64,000 nt of DNA. Source: Agrobacterium vitis (lineage in GTDB: Bacteria > Pseudomonadota > Alphaproteobacteria > Rhizobiales > Rhizobiaceae). The translations under genes and the position numbers were made by a program. Location: the NCBI RefSeq assembly GCF_013426735.1, contig NZ_AP023272.1, forward strand, positions 2,028,501 to 2,092,500, read 5' to 3'. Of this stretch, positions 8,065-16,205 are shown piece by piece; within the stretch, counting starts at the first letter, position 1, and each line of letters starts with the position of its first letter. The notes beneath the pieces were generated by a model. The model had not been told where the DNA came from, ran no database searches, and saw only the letters and a program-made list of their open reading frames with translations.

Positions 8065-8690
8065 GCCGTCGTAATACGTTTCACCTGCTGCCTGATCACG
8101 GTATTGCTTTGATTAAGGTTCCACGATTTGACTCGTAATCTAGAATGCAGAAAAAATACACTGAATTACTAGGGGTGTTTTGACCAATATTGGGTTGATT
8201 CGTGCTTAATGCAATTTCATTGTGACGAACTTCCTGTCTCCATGCGCAACGCTTTCCGGCCTTGAACGCTTCAGATCCAGGTTGAAAAAGCGACTGCATA
8301 GTCCCTTAAGTCGGAATCGCTTTGAGGAGAAAATTATGCAGCAAATTTAAAGTGTTAAAGCGTCCTTTGTGCGTTTTATGAAACGCACGGCGCTGTAAGG
8401 GCTTTGCGGGGCTTGATCCATTGCAGGCAGAGATTTTAGAGGCTCTTGCCCGACATGGCTTGAAAGCTGCGTTGCCGCCGATTAAACACGCTATAGCAAA
8501 TGGTGTGATCCCTTTGGGGATGGCGCCTTTGGCAGTGGCAGCTTTCAGGTTCTACGGCGTTGTTTTCGGTCATCGGAGACGCGGCGAGCGGTGATATGGA
8601 GCCGCTTCGGAACATGTCGGGGCGGCGGCTTTGGATTGTTTGCCAGCGGTGTTCCGCGGCAGACGCAACCGGTGTAAAATGGGCAACGAT
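8065..8690. other. Intergenic region upstream of the pcm-like gene, holding repeat copy 1
   Basis: About 625 bases without a convincing gene. It contains the interspersed repeat at 8305-8398. The left part (8100-8230) is AT-rich and could hold promoters for the flanking genes; the right part up to 8690 shows nothing recognisable besides the start region of the methyltransferase. Confidence 0.6.
8305..8398 (+). repeat. Interspersed rhizobial repeat, copy 1 of 3
   Basis: A 94-base element that also occurs at 62357-62449 (nearly full length) and at 41562-41603 (5' part only). The core is GGAGAAAATTATGCAGCAAA followed by TTTAAAGTGTTA. After it comes a perfect 8-bp stem, GTGCGTTT at 8369-8376 and AAACGCAC at 8381-8388, with a four-base loop. 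All copies contain ATG-CAG-(CAR or AAA)-ATW-TAA, a four-codon mini-frame (ATG at 8336) preceded by a purine-rich GAGGAG. The three copies share orientation and each precedes a plus-strand gene. Confidence 0.75.
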
Positions 8691-9344
8691 ATGATCGATT
8701 TTGAAGCAGCGCGGGCGAAAATGGTGGACGGCCAAATTCGAACGACGGATGTAACCTCTCATTCCGTGCTTTCGGCTTTTCTGTCCGTACCGCGGGAAGC
8801 CTTTGTGCCGGAAAATCTGAAAGCCCTGGCTTATATCGATGAAGATATTCAGGTCGCACCCGGTCGCTATCTGATGGATCCGTCGCCGCTTGCCAAGCTT
8901 TTGCAACTGGCGGAAATTGGCCGCAGTGAACTGGTCCTGGAAATCGGAGCGGGCACCGGTTATGTCTCGGCTTTGCTCGGACGGCTGGCCGGTGCGGTTT
9001 TCGCCGTTGAAAGCGATGAGCAGCTGGCTAGTGCTGCAAAGTCCAATCTTGAAAAGCTGGGTGCCGCGAATGTCACGGTCGTTCAATGTCCGCTGGAGGC
9101 TGGCTATTCCAAAGAAGCTCCTTACGATCTGATTTTCCTGAGTGGGTCGGTCGAGGAAGTGCCTCCGGCACTGTTTGATCAATTGCGTGACGGTGGTCGT
9201 TTGGTTGGCGTGGTCGGTAGCGGCCGTGCCGTCCGTGCTCATGTCTTCGTCAAGGCCGGTGGTTCGGTTTCGACAAGCTCGCTTTTCAATGCTTCGATCA
9301 AGCCGCTTCCCGGTTTTGAAAAAGCGCGTGAATTCGTATTCTGA
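8691..9344 (+). CDS. Protein-L-isoaspartate O-methyltransferase family protein (first of two)
   Basis: SAM-dependent methyltransferase of 217 residues in the PCMT family. The SAM-binding motif I, V-L-E-I-G-A-G-T-G-Y-V-S-A-L-L, is at about residues 82-96. The N-terminal F-E-A-A-R-A-K-M-V-D-G-Q-I-R-T is the form found in rhizobial homologues next to tolC. An M-in-frame at 8679 would add four residues; 8691 gives the family-typical M-I-D-F. The true substrate is unclear: a second, more canonical pcm follows surE at 33303, so this copy may have diverged. It is followed by a hairpin and the long tolC upstream region. Confidence 0.85.
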   Translation: MIDFEAARAKMVDGQIRTTDVTSHSVLSAFLSVPREAFVPENLKALAYIDEDIQVAPGRYLMDPSPLAKLLQLAEIGRSELVLEIGAGTGYVSALLGRLAGAVFAVESDEQLASAAKSNLEKLGAANVTVVQCPLEAGYSKEAPYDLIFLSGSVEEVPPALFDQLRDGGRLVGVVGSGRAVRAHVFVKAGGSVSTSSLFNASIKPLPGFEKAREFVF

Positions 9345-9364
9345 TCATCGCGGCGGAAGGTTTG

Positions 9365-9391
9365 CGAACGGTCATTGTGAGTGATCGTTCG
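9365..9391 (+). terminator. Hairpin after the pcm-like gene, possible terminator
   Basis: CGAACGGTCA (9365-9374) pairs with TGATCGTTCG (9382-9391), one G-T mismatch, loop of seven bases. It starts 21 bases after the stop codon. There is no long T-run behind it, so it may be a weak terminator or mRNA-stabilising hairpin. Confidence 0.45.
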
Positions 9392-9397
9392 TATCCA

Positions 9398-9483
9398 TTT
9401 TGAATGTCTCACGTCATTGAAGCATTTGAGATGTTCAAAATGTCTTCAAGGCGAGGATGTGGTTCACACCTCTAAGCCTTGGT
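9398..9483 (+). repeat. Two-hairpin structured element, copy A (upstream of tolC)
   Basis: Hairpin 1: TTTTGAATGTCTCA (9398-9411) pairs with TGAGATGTTCAAAA (9428-9441), 14 pairs counting two G-U. Hairpin 2: AAGGC-GAGG-TGTG (9449-9462) pairs with CACA-CCTC-GCCTT (9466-9481) with a small bulge. A second copy with different but still complementary arms lies at 11410-11493, downstream of tolC. Shared sequence includes GCATTTGAGAT and the GGATGTG loop region. Whether it acts as RNA or as a DNA palindrome is unknown. Confidence 0.7.
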
Positions 9484-9916
9484 CATAATTGGCATGGCTT
9501 CTGTCATTGCACCGGACCGGTCTTGCATCCATTCTCATAAAATGGTTGTATTTTTTATTTATATCCATTTTGGTTGTGGATGATCGGGTGGCTGTTTCTT
9601 GTTTTAAAGTTATTTTCGTTCAATTTTTAACATTATTGATTTTTTGGGCGGCATGAAATGCAAGCTGTCAGGCTCTTGTCAAACTCCTGTAAACCTGCGG
9701 GCTCAGCCTATGAATTCTCCTAGGATGATTTGTGGTCAGCTTCACGCAATCTAGGCCCTTAGAATAAGGGCTGTCGTCGTTTGATGGTGAGTCTATCGCC
9801 ATCTTGTCAGTATCGCCGGGGATGAGTGAGAGCCATCTCCAATGTTGGTGACAAGTTGGAGAGAATCGGCTTCACATGAGAATGCTGGTAAAAAACTCAG
9901 GCGGTCCTCCGGGGCC

Positions 9917-9940
9917 GGCCCTTCCATGATGGATCGGGCC
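9917..9940 (+). promoter_or_regulatory. Hairpin directly upstream of the tolC ribosome binding site
   Basis: GGCCC (9917-9921) and GGGCC (9936-9940) enclose a second arm pair TCCA/TGGA with a three-base loop. It ends 17 bases before the GGGAGA ribosome binding site, and is followed by TTGGCTTAATTAAAG. It could be an attenuator or an RNA stability element for tolC mRNA; no experimental sign can be read from sequence. Confidence 0.35.
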
Positions 9941-9970
9941 TTGGCTTAATTAAAGTTGGGAGATGTATCC

Positions 9971-11374
9971 TTGTCGAGCCTTCGTAACGTGGCCTATGCC
10001 GCAGCATTTCTTCCGCTGTTTTTTCAACCTGCCGTGCTGCATGCCGAAACCATCTTCGGCGCCATGGAAAAGGCTTATAAGAACAATCCTGATCTGAACT
10101 CGGTGCGTGCCGCTCTGAGGGCAACGGATGAGAGCGTGACGATTGCCAAGGCCGGATACAGGCCGCAACTGGGCTTTTCCGTCTCCGGTACTCAGTCTTC
10201 CTTTGCCAATTTCAATGGCACCGCCATCGGCAATCTACCAGCGGATAAATATTCGGCGGATTATTATAAATCCGACGTGCAGCTGACATTGACCCAGCAG
10301 ATTTTCGATGGCTTCCAGACACTGAACAACGTGCGCTCCTCAGAAGCGGGCGTGCTTTCCAATCGGGAGAGCATGAAAGCGGACGAGATCCAGATCCTGC
10401 TCGGCGCAGCCCAGGCCTATGCCGATGTGGCGCGGGACCAACAGCTTGTCAGTATCCGCCGCCAGAACCTGAGCTTCCTCAAGGAACAGCTGAAAGCCGC
10501 CAACGCGCGCCTGGAGGTGGGCGAAGGTACCAAAACCGATGTCAGTCAGGCAGAGGCGCAGTTGGCAGGTGCCGACAGTCTGCTGGCCTCTGCTATCGCT
10601 CAGTTGAGACAGAGTGAAGCATCCTATGTGCAGGTGGTTGGCGAGATGCCGAAGGATGTGCGCCAGCCCGTACGCGCCACCAAGGCGATGCCGACCAATC
10701 TCGACAAGGCCGTTGCTTTGGGTATCAGAGAGCATCCCAGCGTGCTTGCCGCGCTGCATGCGGTAACCTCGGCGCAATACCAGGTGAAGTCGGCTGAAGG
10801 CAGCCTGCTTCCGGGCGTCAGCATTCAGGGCAGCCTTGATCGGCATAATACGGATAATCCCAGCGAGTCGACCGACCGCGATTATTCTGCGGCCTCTATT
10901 ACAGCGCAGGTAAAAATTCCGCTCTACCAGGGCGGTTCGGAATATGGTCAGATCCGCAAAGCCAAGGAAACCGTTGGTGCGCAGGAACTGAAAGTCGATT
11001 ACGCCCGATTGAGCGTGCGAAAGCAGATCATGACCGCTTTTGCCCAGATGCAAGCCGCAACGGCGGCCATCACCTCGGGCCGCAAGCAGGTTGCTGCCGC
11101 AAAGCTCGCCTTGCAGGGCGTTATCGAGGAACGCAATGTCGGCCAGAAGATCACTCTAGACGTTTTGAACTCGCAACAGACCGCACTCGACGCGCAGGAA
11201 AGCCTGGTGAACGCGCAGCGCAATGAAGTGGTCGCCAGCTATTCATTGCTGGCGGCAACCGGCACCTTGACGGTCAGGAGCCAAGGATTGCAGGTTGCGG
11301 AATATAACGCGGAAGAGCATTATGATGCCGTCAAGGACAAGTGGTTCGGATTGCGGGCCGCCAACGGCAAATAA
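9971..11374 (+). CDS. tolC: Outer-membrane efflux protein TolC
   Basis: Trimeric outer-membrane channel-tunnel used by type I secretion and by RND efflux pumps. The protein of about 467 residues begins with a signal peptide (A-A-F-L-P-L-F-F-Q-P-A-V-L-H-A-E). The mature part shows the duplicated OEP pattern: A-M-E-K-A-Y-K-N-N-P-D-L and Q-L-T-L-T-Q-Q-I-F-D-G-F in the first half, V-K-I-P-L-Y-Q-G-G-S and N-V-G-Q-K-I-T-L-D-V-L-N-S-Q-Q-T in the second. Coiled-coil helices are Ala/Gln-rich as expected. The start is TTG: 9971 is preferred because GGGAGA lies eight bases before it, though TTG 9956 is in frame. The gene is flanked by two copies of a hairpin element and has an unusually long leader. Confidence 0.93.
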   Translation: MSSLRNVAYAAAFLPLFFQPAVLHAETIFGAMEKAYKNNPDLNSVRAALRATDESVTIAKAGYRPQLGFSVSGTQSSFANFNGTAIGNLPADKYSADYYKSDVQLTLTQQIFDGFQTLNNVRSSEAGVLSNRESMKADEIQILLGAAQAYADVARDQQLVSIRRQNLSFLKEQLKAANARLEVGEGTKTDVSQAEAQLAGADSLLASAIAQLRQSEASYVQVVGEMPKDVRQPVRATKAMPTNLDKAVALGIREHPSVLAALHAVTSAQYQVKSAEGSLLPGVSIQGSLDRHNTDNPSESTDRDYSAASITAQVKIPLYQGGSEYGQIRKAKETVGAQELKVDYARLSVRKQIMTAFAQMQAATAAITSGRKQVAAAKLALQGVIEERNVGQKITLDVLNSQQTALDAQESLVNAQRNEVVASYSLLAATGTLTVRSQGLQVAEYNAEEHYDAVKDKWFGLRAANGK

Positions 11375-11409
11375 GCCATGGGTTATTGAAAATCGCAGTT
11401 GATATTGCC

Positions 11410-11495
11410 TTTGCAGATATCTCAAGCGTCGGATGCATTTGAGATATTTGCAAAGCGTTCAAGCCGGGGATGTGTCAGCATGCCCTCGTCTTGGT
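11410..11495 (+). repeat. Two-hairpin structured element, copy B (between tolC and popZ)
   Basis: Hairpin 1: TTTGCAGATATCTCAA (11410-11425) pairs with TTGAGATATTTGCAAA (11439-11454), 16 pairs with one G-U, loop 13. Hairpin 2: CAAG-GGGG-TGTG (11460-11474) pairs with CATG-CCCT-CTTG (11479-11493) over a TCAG loop. Compared with copy A (9398-9483) many stem bases differ but pairing is kept. It lies 36 bases after the tolC stop and may also serve as its 3' end, although no T-run follows. Confidence 0.7.
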
Positions 11496-11678
11496 ATTAT
11501 GCCCTTCATCCCGGATAATTCGGCCCGGCTGGCGAAACAATCCTCGATTGAACTCATAAAACTGTGTATTTTGGGCTTTAAGCTTTTGAAGGCGATTTCC
11601 TCGAGCAAAGGGGTATCCTAAGGTCAAGCGAATCACATGGCAAAAGCCGATGGGGTTTGAAGCCAAATGGGGAATGTA

Positions 11679-12602
11679 ATGGCCCAGCCGAATGTATCGC
11701 GTGAACCGTCCATGGAAGAGATCCTGGCCTCCATTCGCCGGATTATCGAAAGCAATGAGCCGGCACCCGCCCGGTCTTTCGATGATGCCTATGGTTATGA
11801 CAGTGAAGTGGACGAACTGGATATTGCAGGCAATGCGTTTTCCGTTGAGGCTGTGCCCATGGATTTACCGGTTGCGGCCAACCAGCCAGGCCCGGTTCAG
11901 CTGGCGGCATCTGCTACAAACCGTTTCTCTGAGGGGGCAGGCGATCAGGGGGCTGGCGGACAGCAGATAGCAGATGGCGCAAGAGCAGATAGTCAAAGAC
12001 ATGCCGCAAAGCCGGTTTCGCTTGCCGATCTTGCGGCGCGGGTGCGCGCCACGTCCGAGCGGCGCGAAGAGCCTGGCACTGCCGAGTTCCCTTCTGAATT
12101 TTCCTCCGCTTTTTCCAAGCAAGAGCCACAATCTCGCGATGGTCGTGGGGCCTCTTCCTACATGTCTGACACTATTGGTGGTTTTCGCGAGATTCCTACG
12201 GAGCAAGCGGCGCCTCTGGGGCAGATCCGGCCCATGGCACAGGCGCGAATCGCCGAACCGGAAGCCATGAGCGCCAGCCAGCGCCATATCGAAGCTCTAT
12301 TGCAATCGGAACTTGTGAATCAGGCTGCGGTCGCCCCTCAGGGACAGGCCGAAGAGGCGGATACGCAGGGCGATACTCGACAAGGTGCGCTTTTGTCCAT
12401 GCAGGCCGGTGCGCAGGTGGCCAAGTCCTTTGAGGAACTGGCAGCTGTCGTCGATGGTCAGCAGCGTAGGTCGCTGGATGAAATCGCCCAGGATATGTTG
12501 CGGCCGATGTTGCAGGACTGGCTTGACGACAATCTGCCGACGCTGGTTGAGCGTCTGGTGCGCGAAGAAATCGAACGAATTGCACGTGGTCCGCGCCGCT
12601 AA
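11679..12602 (+). CDS. popZ: Polar organizing protein PopZ (DUF2497)
   Basis: Pole-organising scaffold of alphaproteobacteria that gathers ParB-parS, chromosome and cell-cycle proteins at a pole; in Agrobacterium it marks the growing pole. The 307-residue protein has the three-part PopZ layout: N-terminal helix (E-P-S-M-E-E-I-L-A-S-I-R-R-I-I-E, residues 8-23), a long acidic, Pro/Gln/Ala-rich disordered middle, and the conserved C-terminal helices (M-L-R-P-M-L-Q-D-W-L-D-D-N-L-P, then E-R-L-V-R-E-E-I-E-R-I-A-R). ATG 11679 follows TGGGGAA by five bases; the in-frame ATG at 11667 has no such site. It is followed by a terminator and then valS, the usual rhizobial order. Confidence 0.9.
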   Translation: MAQPNVSREPSMEEILASIRRIIESNEPAPARSFDDAYGYDSEVDELDIAGNAFSVEAVPMDLPVAANQPGPVQLAASATNRFSEGAGDQGAGGQQIADGARADSQRHAAKPVSLADLAARVRATSERREEPGTAEFPSEFSSAFSKQEPQSRDGRGASSYMSDTIGGFREIPTEQAAPLGQIRPMAQARIAEPEAMSASQRHIEALLQSELVNQAAVAPQGQAEEADTQGDTRQGALLSMQAGAQVAKSFEELAAVVDGQQRRSLDEIAQDMLRPMLQDWLDDNLPTLVERLVREEIERIARGPRR

Positions 12603-12667
12603 GAGGGCGGTACCGCAGGCTGCTCCCGGCAAGCGTGCGTTCGAAAACATAGAACCGGAACAATCGG

Positions 12668-12695
12668 AAGCCGCCTTGTGAATGGGCGGCTTTTT
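12668..12695 (+). terminator. Rho-independent terminator after popZ
   Basis: AAGCCGCC (12668-12675) and GGCGGCTT (12685-12692) form an 8-bp stem with a nine-base loop, running into TTTTT. It lies 66 bases after the popZ stop, so popZ and valS are separate transcription units or only partly linked. Confidence 0.8.
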
Positions 12696-12800
12696 GCTTT
12701 CCTTTCTTGACACTGCGCGACCTGTCCGCTTTACCACATGGTTGACGAAAATAATGAAATCCAACGTCCGCCCGCGTTCCTGTGAACCGGTAGGGCCTTA

Positions 12801-15659
12801 ATGTCTGGTCAGAACATGCTCGATAAGACCTATGATTCCGCAAGCGTAGAACCGAAAATCGCCAAGGCCTGGGATGAGGCGGAGGCATTCCGCGCCGGTG
12901 TCAATGCCAAGCCGGGTGCGGAAAGCTTCACCATCGTCATCCCGCCGCCGAACGTGACCGGGTCGCTGCATATGGGCCACGCGCTCAACAATACCTTGCA
13001 GGACATCATGATCCGTTTCGAGCGCATGCGCGGCAAGGATGTGCTGTGGCAGCCGGGTATGGACCATGCCGGCATTGCCACGCAGATGGTTGTCGAGCGG
13101 CAGTTGATGGAAAAGCAGCTTCCGGGCCGCCGCGAGATGGGCCGTGATGCCTTTATCGACAAGGTCTGGGAGTGGAAAGACGAATCGGGCGGGTTGATCT
13201 TCAATCAGTTGAAGCGGCTTGGCGCATCCTGCGACTGGTCGCGCGAGCGTTTCACCATGGACGAGGGCCTGTCCGAAGCGGTTCTGGAAGTCTTTGTCAC
13301 ACTCTACAAGCAGGGGCTGATCTACAAGGACAAGCGCCTCGTCAATTGGGACCCCAAGCTGTTGACGGCGATTTCAGATCTTGAAGTCGAACAGCATGAG
13401 GTCAATGGCAATCTCTGGCATCTGCGCTATCCGCTGGAAGAGGGCGTGACCTACCAGCACCCCGTGGCCTTCGATGAAGACGGCAAGGCGACGGAATGGG
13501 AGACCCGCGACTACCTGGTGGTCGCCACGACCCGCCCGGAAACCATGCTGGGTGATACCGGCATTGCCGTTCATCCCGATGATGAGCGCTATCAGTCAAT
13601 CATCGGCAAGCATGTGATCCTGCCGATCGTTGGCCGCAGAATTCCTATTGTCGGTGACGAATATCCCGATCCGACGGCCGGTACGGGTGCTGTGAAAATG
13701 ACACCCGCCCATGACTTCAACGACTTTGATGTCGGTAAACGCGCGGGCCTGAGGATGATCAACATCCTCAATATCGATGCGACGGTGACCATTGTCGAGA
13801 ATGACGATTTCCTGGAGGGTCTGACCCCAAGCCGTGAACAGCAGATGGTCTGGGCCGAGCTGGAAGGCCAGGACCGGTTCTTTGTTCGCAAGAAGATCGT
13901 CGAGATCCTGGAGGCCGAAGGCCTGCTCGACAAGATTGTGCCGCATAAGCACATGGTGCCGCATGGCGACCGTGGCGGCGTGCCGATTGAGCCGCGCCTG
14001 ACTGAGCAATGGTATGTTGACGCCAAGACGCTGGCCAAGCCCGCCATCGACAGCGTGCGCGAAGGCCGCACGAAATTCGTGCCGAAAAACTGGGACAAGA
14101 CCTATTACGAATGGATGGAGAATATCCAGCCCTGGTGCGTGTCTCGCCAGCTCTGGTGGGGACACCAGATCCCGGCCTGGTATGGGCCGGATGGTCAGGT
14201 CTTCGTTGAAAAGGACGAGGAAACGGCGCTTCACGCTGCCATTCAACATTATCTGTCGCATGAAGGGCCGATGAAGGCTTTCGTGGAGGACAAGATAGAG
14301 AACTTTAAACCGGGCGAAATCCTGACCCGCGACGAAGACGTGCTCGATACCTGGTTTTCCTCGGCGCTCTGGCCGTTCTCCACCCTCGGCTGGCCGGAAA
14401 AAACACCGGAAGTGGCGCGCTACTATCCGACCAATGTGCTGGTCACCGGCTTTGACATCATCTTCTTCTGGGTTGCCCGGATGATGATGATGAGCCTGCA
14501 TTTCATGAAGGATGAAGCAGGCAACCCGGTTGAGCCATTTGAAACCGTGTATGTCCACGCCCTGGTGCGTGACAAGAACGGTCAGAAAATGTCGAAATCC
14601 AAGGGCAATGTCATCAACCCGCTGGAGCTGATCGATGAATATGGCGCCGATGCGCTGCGCTTCACGCTGACCATCATGGCCGCCCAGGGCCGCGACGTGA
14701 AGCTGGATACGGCGCGCGTCGCGGGCTATCGCAATTTCGGCACCAAGCTGTGGAACGCCACCCGTTTTGCCGAGATGAACGGTGTGAAGTCCGATCCATC
14801 CTTCCTGCCCGAGGCCGCGACATTGGCCATCCACCGCTGGATCCTGACGGAGCTGACGCGGGCTGAACGCGAGGTGACGGAGGCCATCGCGCATTTCCGG
14901 TTCAATGATGCGGCCAGCGCGCTTTATCGCTTCGTCTGGAACCAGTTCTGCGACTGGTATCTGGAATTGCTGAAGCCGGTCTTTGCCGGTGAAGACGAGG
15001 TTGCCAAGACGGAAGCCCAGGCCTGTGCGGCCTATGTGCTGGAGCAGACCTACAAGCTGCTGCACCCCTTCATGCCGTTCATGACGGAAGAATTGTGGGC
15101 GCATACCGCAGGTGAGGGTGTCGAGCGCGAAACACTGCTGTGCCATGCCGATTGGCCGGTTCTGACCTTCAGCGATGAGCAGGCGGCGGCCGATATCAAC
15201 TGGCTGGTGGATCTGGTCAGCGGCATTCGTTCGGCCCGCGCGGAAATGAATGTGCCGCCTTCCGCCGTCGCACCACTCACAGTCGTGGGTGCCAACGGCG
15301 TGACCCGCTCCAGGCTGGAGCACCATGAAGCCGCCATCAAGCGTCTGGCGCGGGTGGGTGACATCAGCCATGCCCCGGAAGCACCGAAGGGGTCGGCTCA
15401 GGTGATCGTCGGCGAGGCCACGGCCTGCCTGCCGCTCGGCAGTCTGATCGATCTTGGTGCTGAGCGAGCCCGTCTAGAAAAATCCATCGGCAAGGTTGAC
15501 CAGGATATTGAGAAGGGGCGCAAGAAGCTCGGCAATGAGAAGTTTGTCGCCAATGCCGATCCGGAAGTCGTCGCCGCTGAGCGTCAACGGCTTGCCGAAC
15601 TGGAAGAGCAGCGCGGCGTACTGGCTGTGGCCCTGCAGCGAGTCAACGAGGCCGGTTGA
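12801..15659 (+). CDS. valS: Valyl-tRNA synthetase
   Basis: Class I aminoacyl-tRNA synthetase charging tRNA-Val, 952 residues, full length for the family. The HIGH motif is in P-P-N-V-T-G-S-L-H-M-G-H-A at about residues 48-60, the editing (CP1) domain shows T-T-R-P-E-T-M-L-G-D-T, and the KMSKS loop is K-M-S-K-S at about 596-600. The C-terminus has the charged coiled-coil arm (A-R-L-E-K-S-I-G-K-V-D-Q-D-I-E-K-G) that contacts tRNA. ATG 12801 is used; an ATG at 12816 giving M-L-D-K-T-Y matches the start in many relatives and is equally plausible. Confidence 0.97.
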   Translation: MSGQNMLDKTYDSASVEPKIAKAWDEAEAFRAGVNAKPGAESFTIVIPPPNVTGSLHMGHALNNTLQDIMIRFERMRGKDVLWQPGMDHAGIATQMVVERQLMEKQLPGRREMGRDAFIDKVWEWKDESGGLIFNQLKRLGASCDWSRERFTMDEGLSEAVLEVFVTLYKQGLIYKDKRLVNWDPKLLTAISDLEVEQHEVNGNLWHLRYPLEEGVTYQHPVAFDEDGKATEWETRDYLVVATTRPETMLGDTGIAVHPDDERYQSIIGKHVILPIVGRRIPIVGDEYPDPTAGTGAVKMTPAHDFNDFDVGKRAGLRMINILNIDATVTIVENDDFLEGLTPSREQQMVWAELEGQDRFFVRKKIVEILEAEGLLDKIVPHKHMVPHGDRGGVPIEPRLTEQWYVDAKTLAKPAIDSVREGRTKFVPKNWDKTYYEWMENIQPWCVSRQLWWGHQIPAWYGPDGQVFVEKDEETALHAAIQHYLSHEGPMKAFVEDKIENFKPGEILTRDEDVLDTWFSSALWPFSTLGWPEKTPEVARYYPTNVLVTGFDIIFFWVARMMMMSLHFMKDEAGNPVEPFETVYVHALVRDKNGQKMSKSKGNVINPLELIDEYGADALRFTLTIMAAQGRDVKLDTARVAGYRNFGTKLWNATRFAEMNGVKSDPSFLPEAATLAIHRWILTELTRAEREVTEAIAHFRFNDAASALYRFVWNQFCDWYLELLKPVFAGEDEVAKTEAQACAAYVLEQTYKLLHPFMPFMTEELWAHTAGEGVERETLLCHADWPVLTFSDEQAAADINWLVDLVSGIRSARAEMNVPPSAVAPLTVVGANGVTRSRLEHHEAAIKRLARVGDISHAPEAPKGSAQVIVGEATACLPLGSLIDLGAERARLEKSIGKVDQDIEKGRKKLGNEKFVANADPEVVAAERQRLAELEEQRGVLAVALQRVNEAG

Positions 15660-15735
15660 CCTCCTGGAGTTTGTCTTGGGAAACGTGGGTTCCACTTTTC
15701 TCAGCAAAACAAACGATAATAGGAAAAATGAAAAC

Positions 15736-15768
15736 CTGTCTGGTTCAATCAAAACCAGACAGTTTTTC
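15736..15768 (+). terminator. Rho-independent terminator after valS
   Basis: CTGTCTGGTT (15736-15745) and AACCAGACAG (15753-15762) form a perfect 10-bp stem with a seven-base loop, followed by TTTTTC. It lies 77 bases after the valS stop. Confidence 0.88.
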
Positions 15769-15869
15769 TGTGGCCGTGTGTGATCTAAACCCCACGAGGG
15801 ATGCCGTAGCCATCCGAAATCACTTCCATTGTGATTGTACCCGAAGGTGGAAACGCCCTCGGTTTTTTT
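15769..15869 (+). ncRNA. Candidate small RNA, three hairpins ending in a T7 terminator
   Basis: Between two terminators lie three successive hairpins: GGATG/CATCC (15799-15815), AATCAC/GTGATT (15818-15836), and CCGAAGG/CCCTCGG (15841-15862, one mismatch) followed directly by seven T. A complete terminator this soon after that of valS implies a transcript ending here that does not come from valS. A small RNA of up to about 100 nt is the simplest reading. No match to a known rhizobial sRNA family was recognised and no promoter was identified; a remnant or leader is possible. Confidence 0.4.
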
Positions 15870-16205
15870 GATCGTGAAACAGCTTGCGCCAGTGACTTAA
15901 TCGTCCAGCGGAATGCTGCTTTTGCACTGCAAAAAATGGCGTTGGAAAATCAAGAATAACGAATAAGGACTGCGTTGCAGTTTCGCAACGGTTGTGAAGA
16001 AATGTAAAATATTATTCCGCAAACTCGGGGATAATCCTAGTTTGACGCAAATGGTTCCTTTCAATTTGTCAATTTTACGGCGTTAATAAGACCTTACGTA
16101 AAACGATCCATTCATATGGTGCGCTGCAATCGTGTTTCGTGAAGTTGTCATTTAGTTTTAATAGGTTAGGCTTCATTCAACAAAATTCCTATGTTTGGAG
16201 GGGAC

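Larger units (their letters stand above)
9345..9970. other. Long intergenic region upstream of tolC
   Basis: About 625 bases with no convincing gene. It holds three inverted repeats: a hairpin just after the pcm-like gene (9365-9391), the two-hairpin element (9398-9483) and a hairpin right before the tolC Shine-Dalgarno (9917-9940). The middle, 9530-9640, is AT-rich and the likeliest place for the tolC promoter. Confidence 0.6.
15660..16205. other. Intergenic region between valS and the FadL-type gene
   Basis: About 545 bases with no gene. The first part holds the valS terminator and a structured sRNA candidate (15769-15869). The second part, 15950-16190, is AT-rich and must contain the promoter of the outer-membrane protein gene. 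No firm -35/-10 boxes were assigned. Confidence 0.6.

Noticed and set aside
13596..15371. Long minus-strand open frame (591 codons) inside valS
   Set aside because: It lies fully antisense to the conserved valyl-tRNA synthetase, has His/Arg/Gln-rich composition typical of the reverse frame of GC-rich coding DNA and no recognisable motif.
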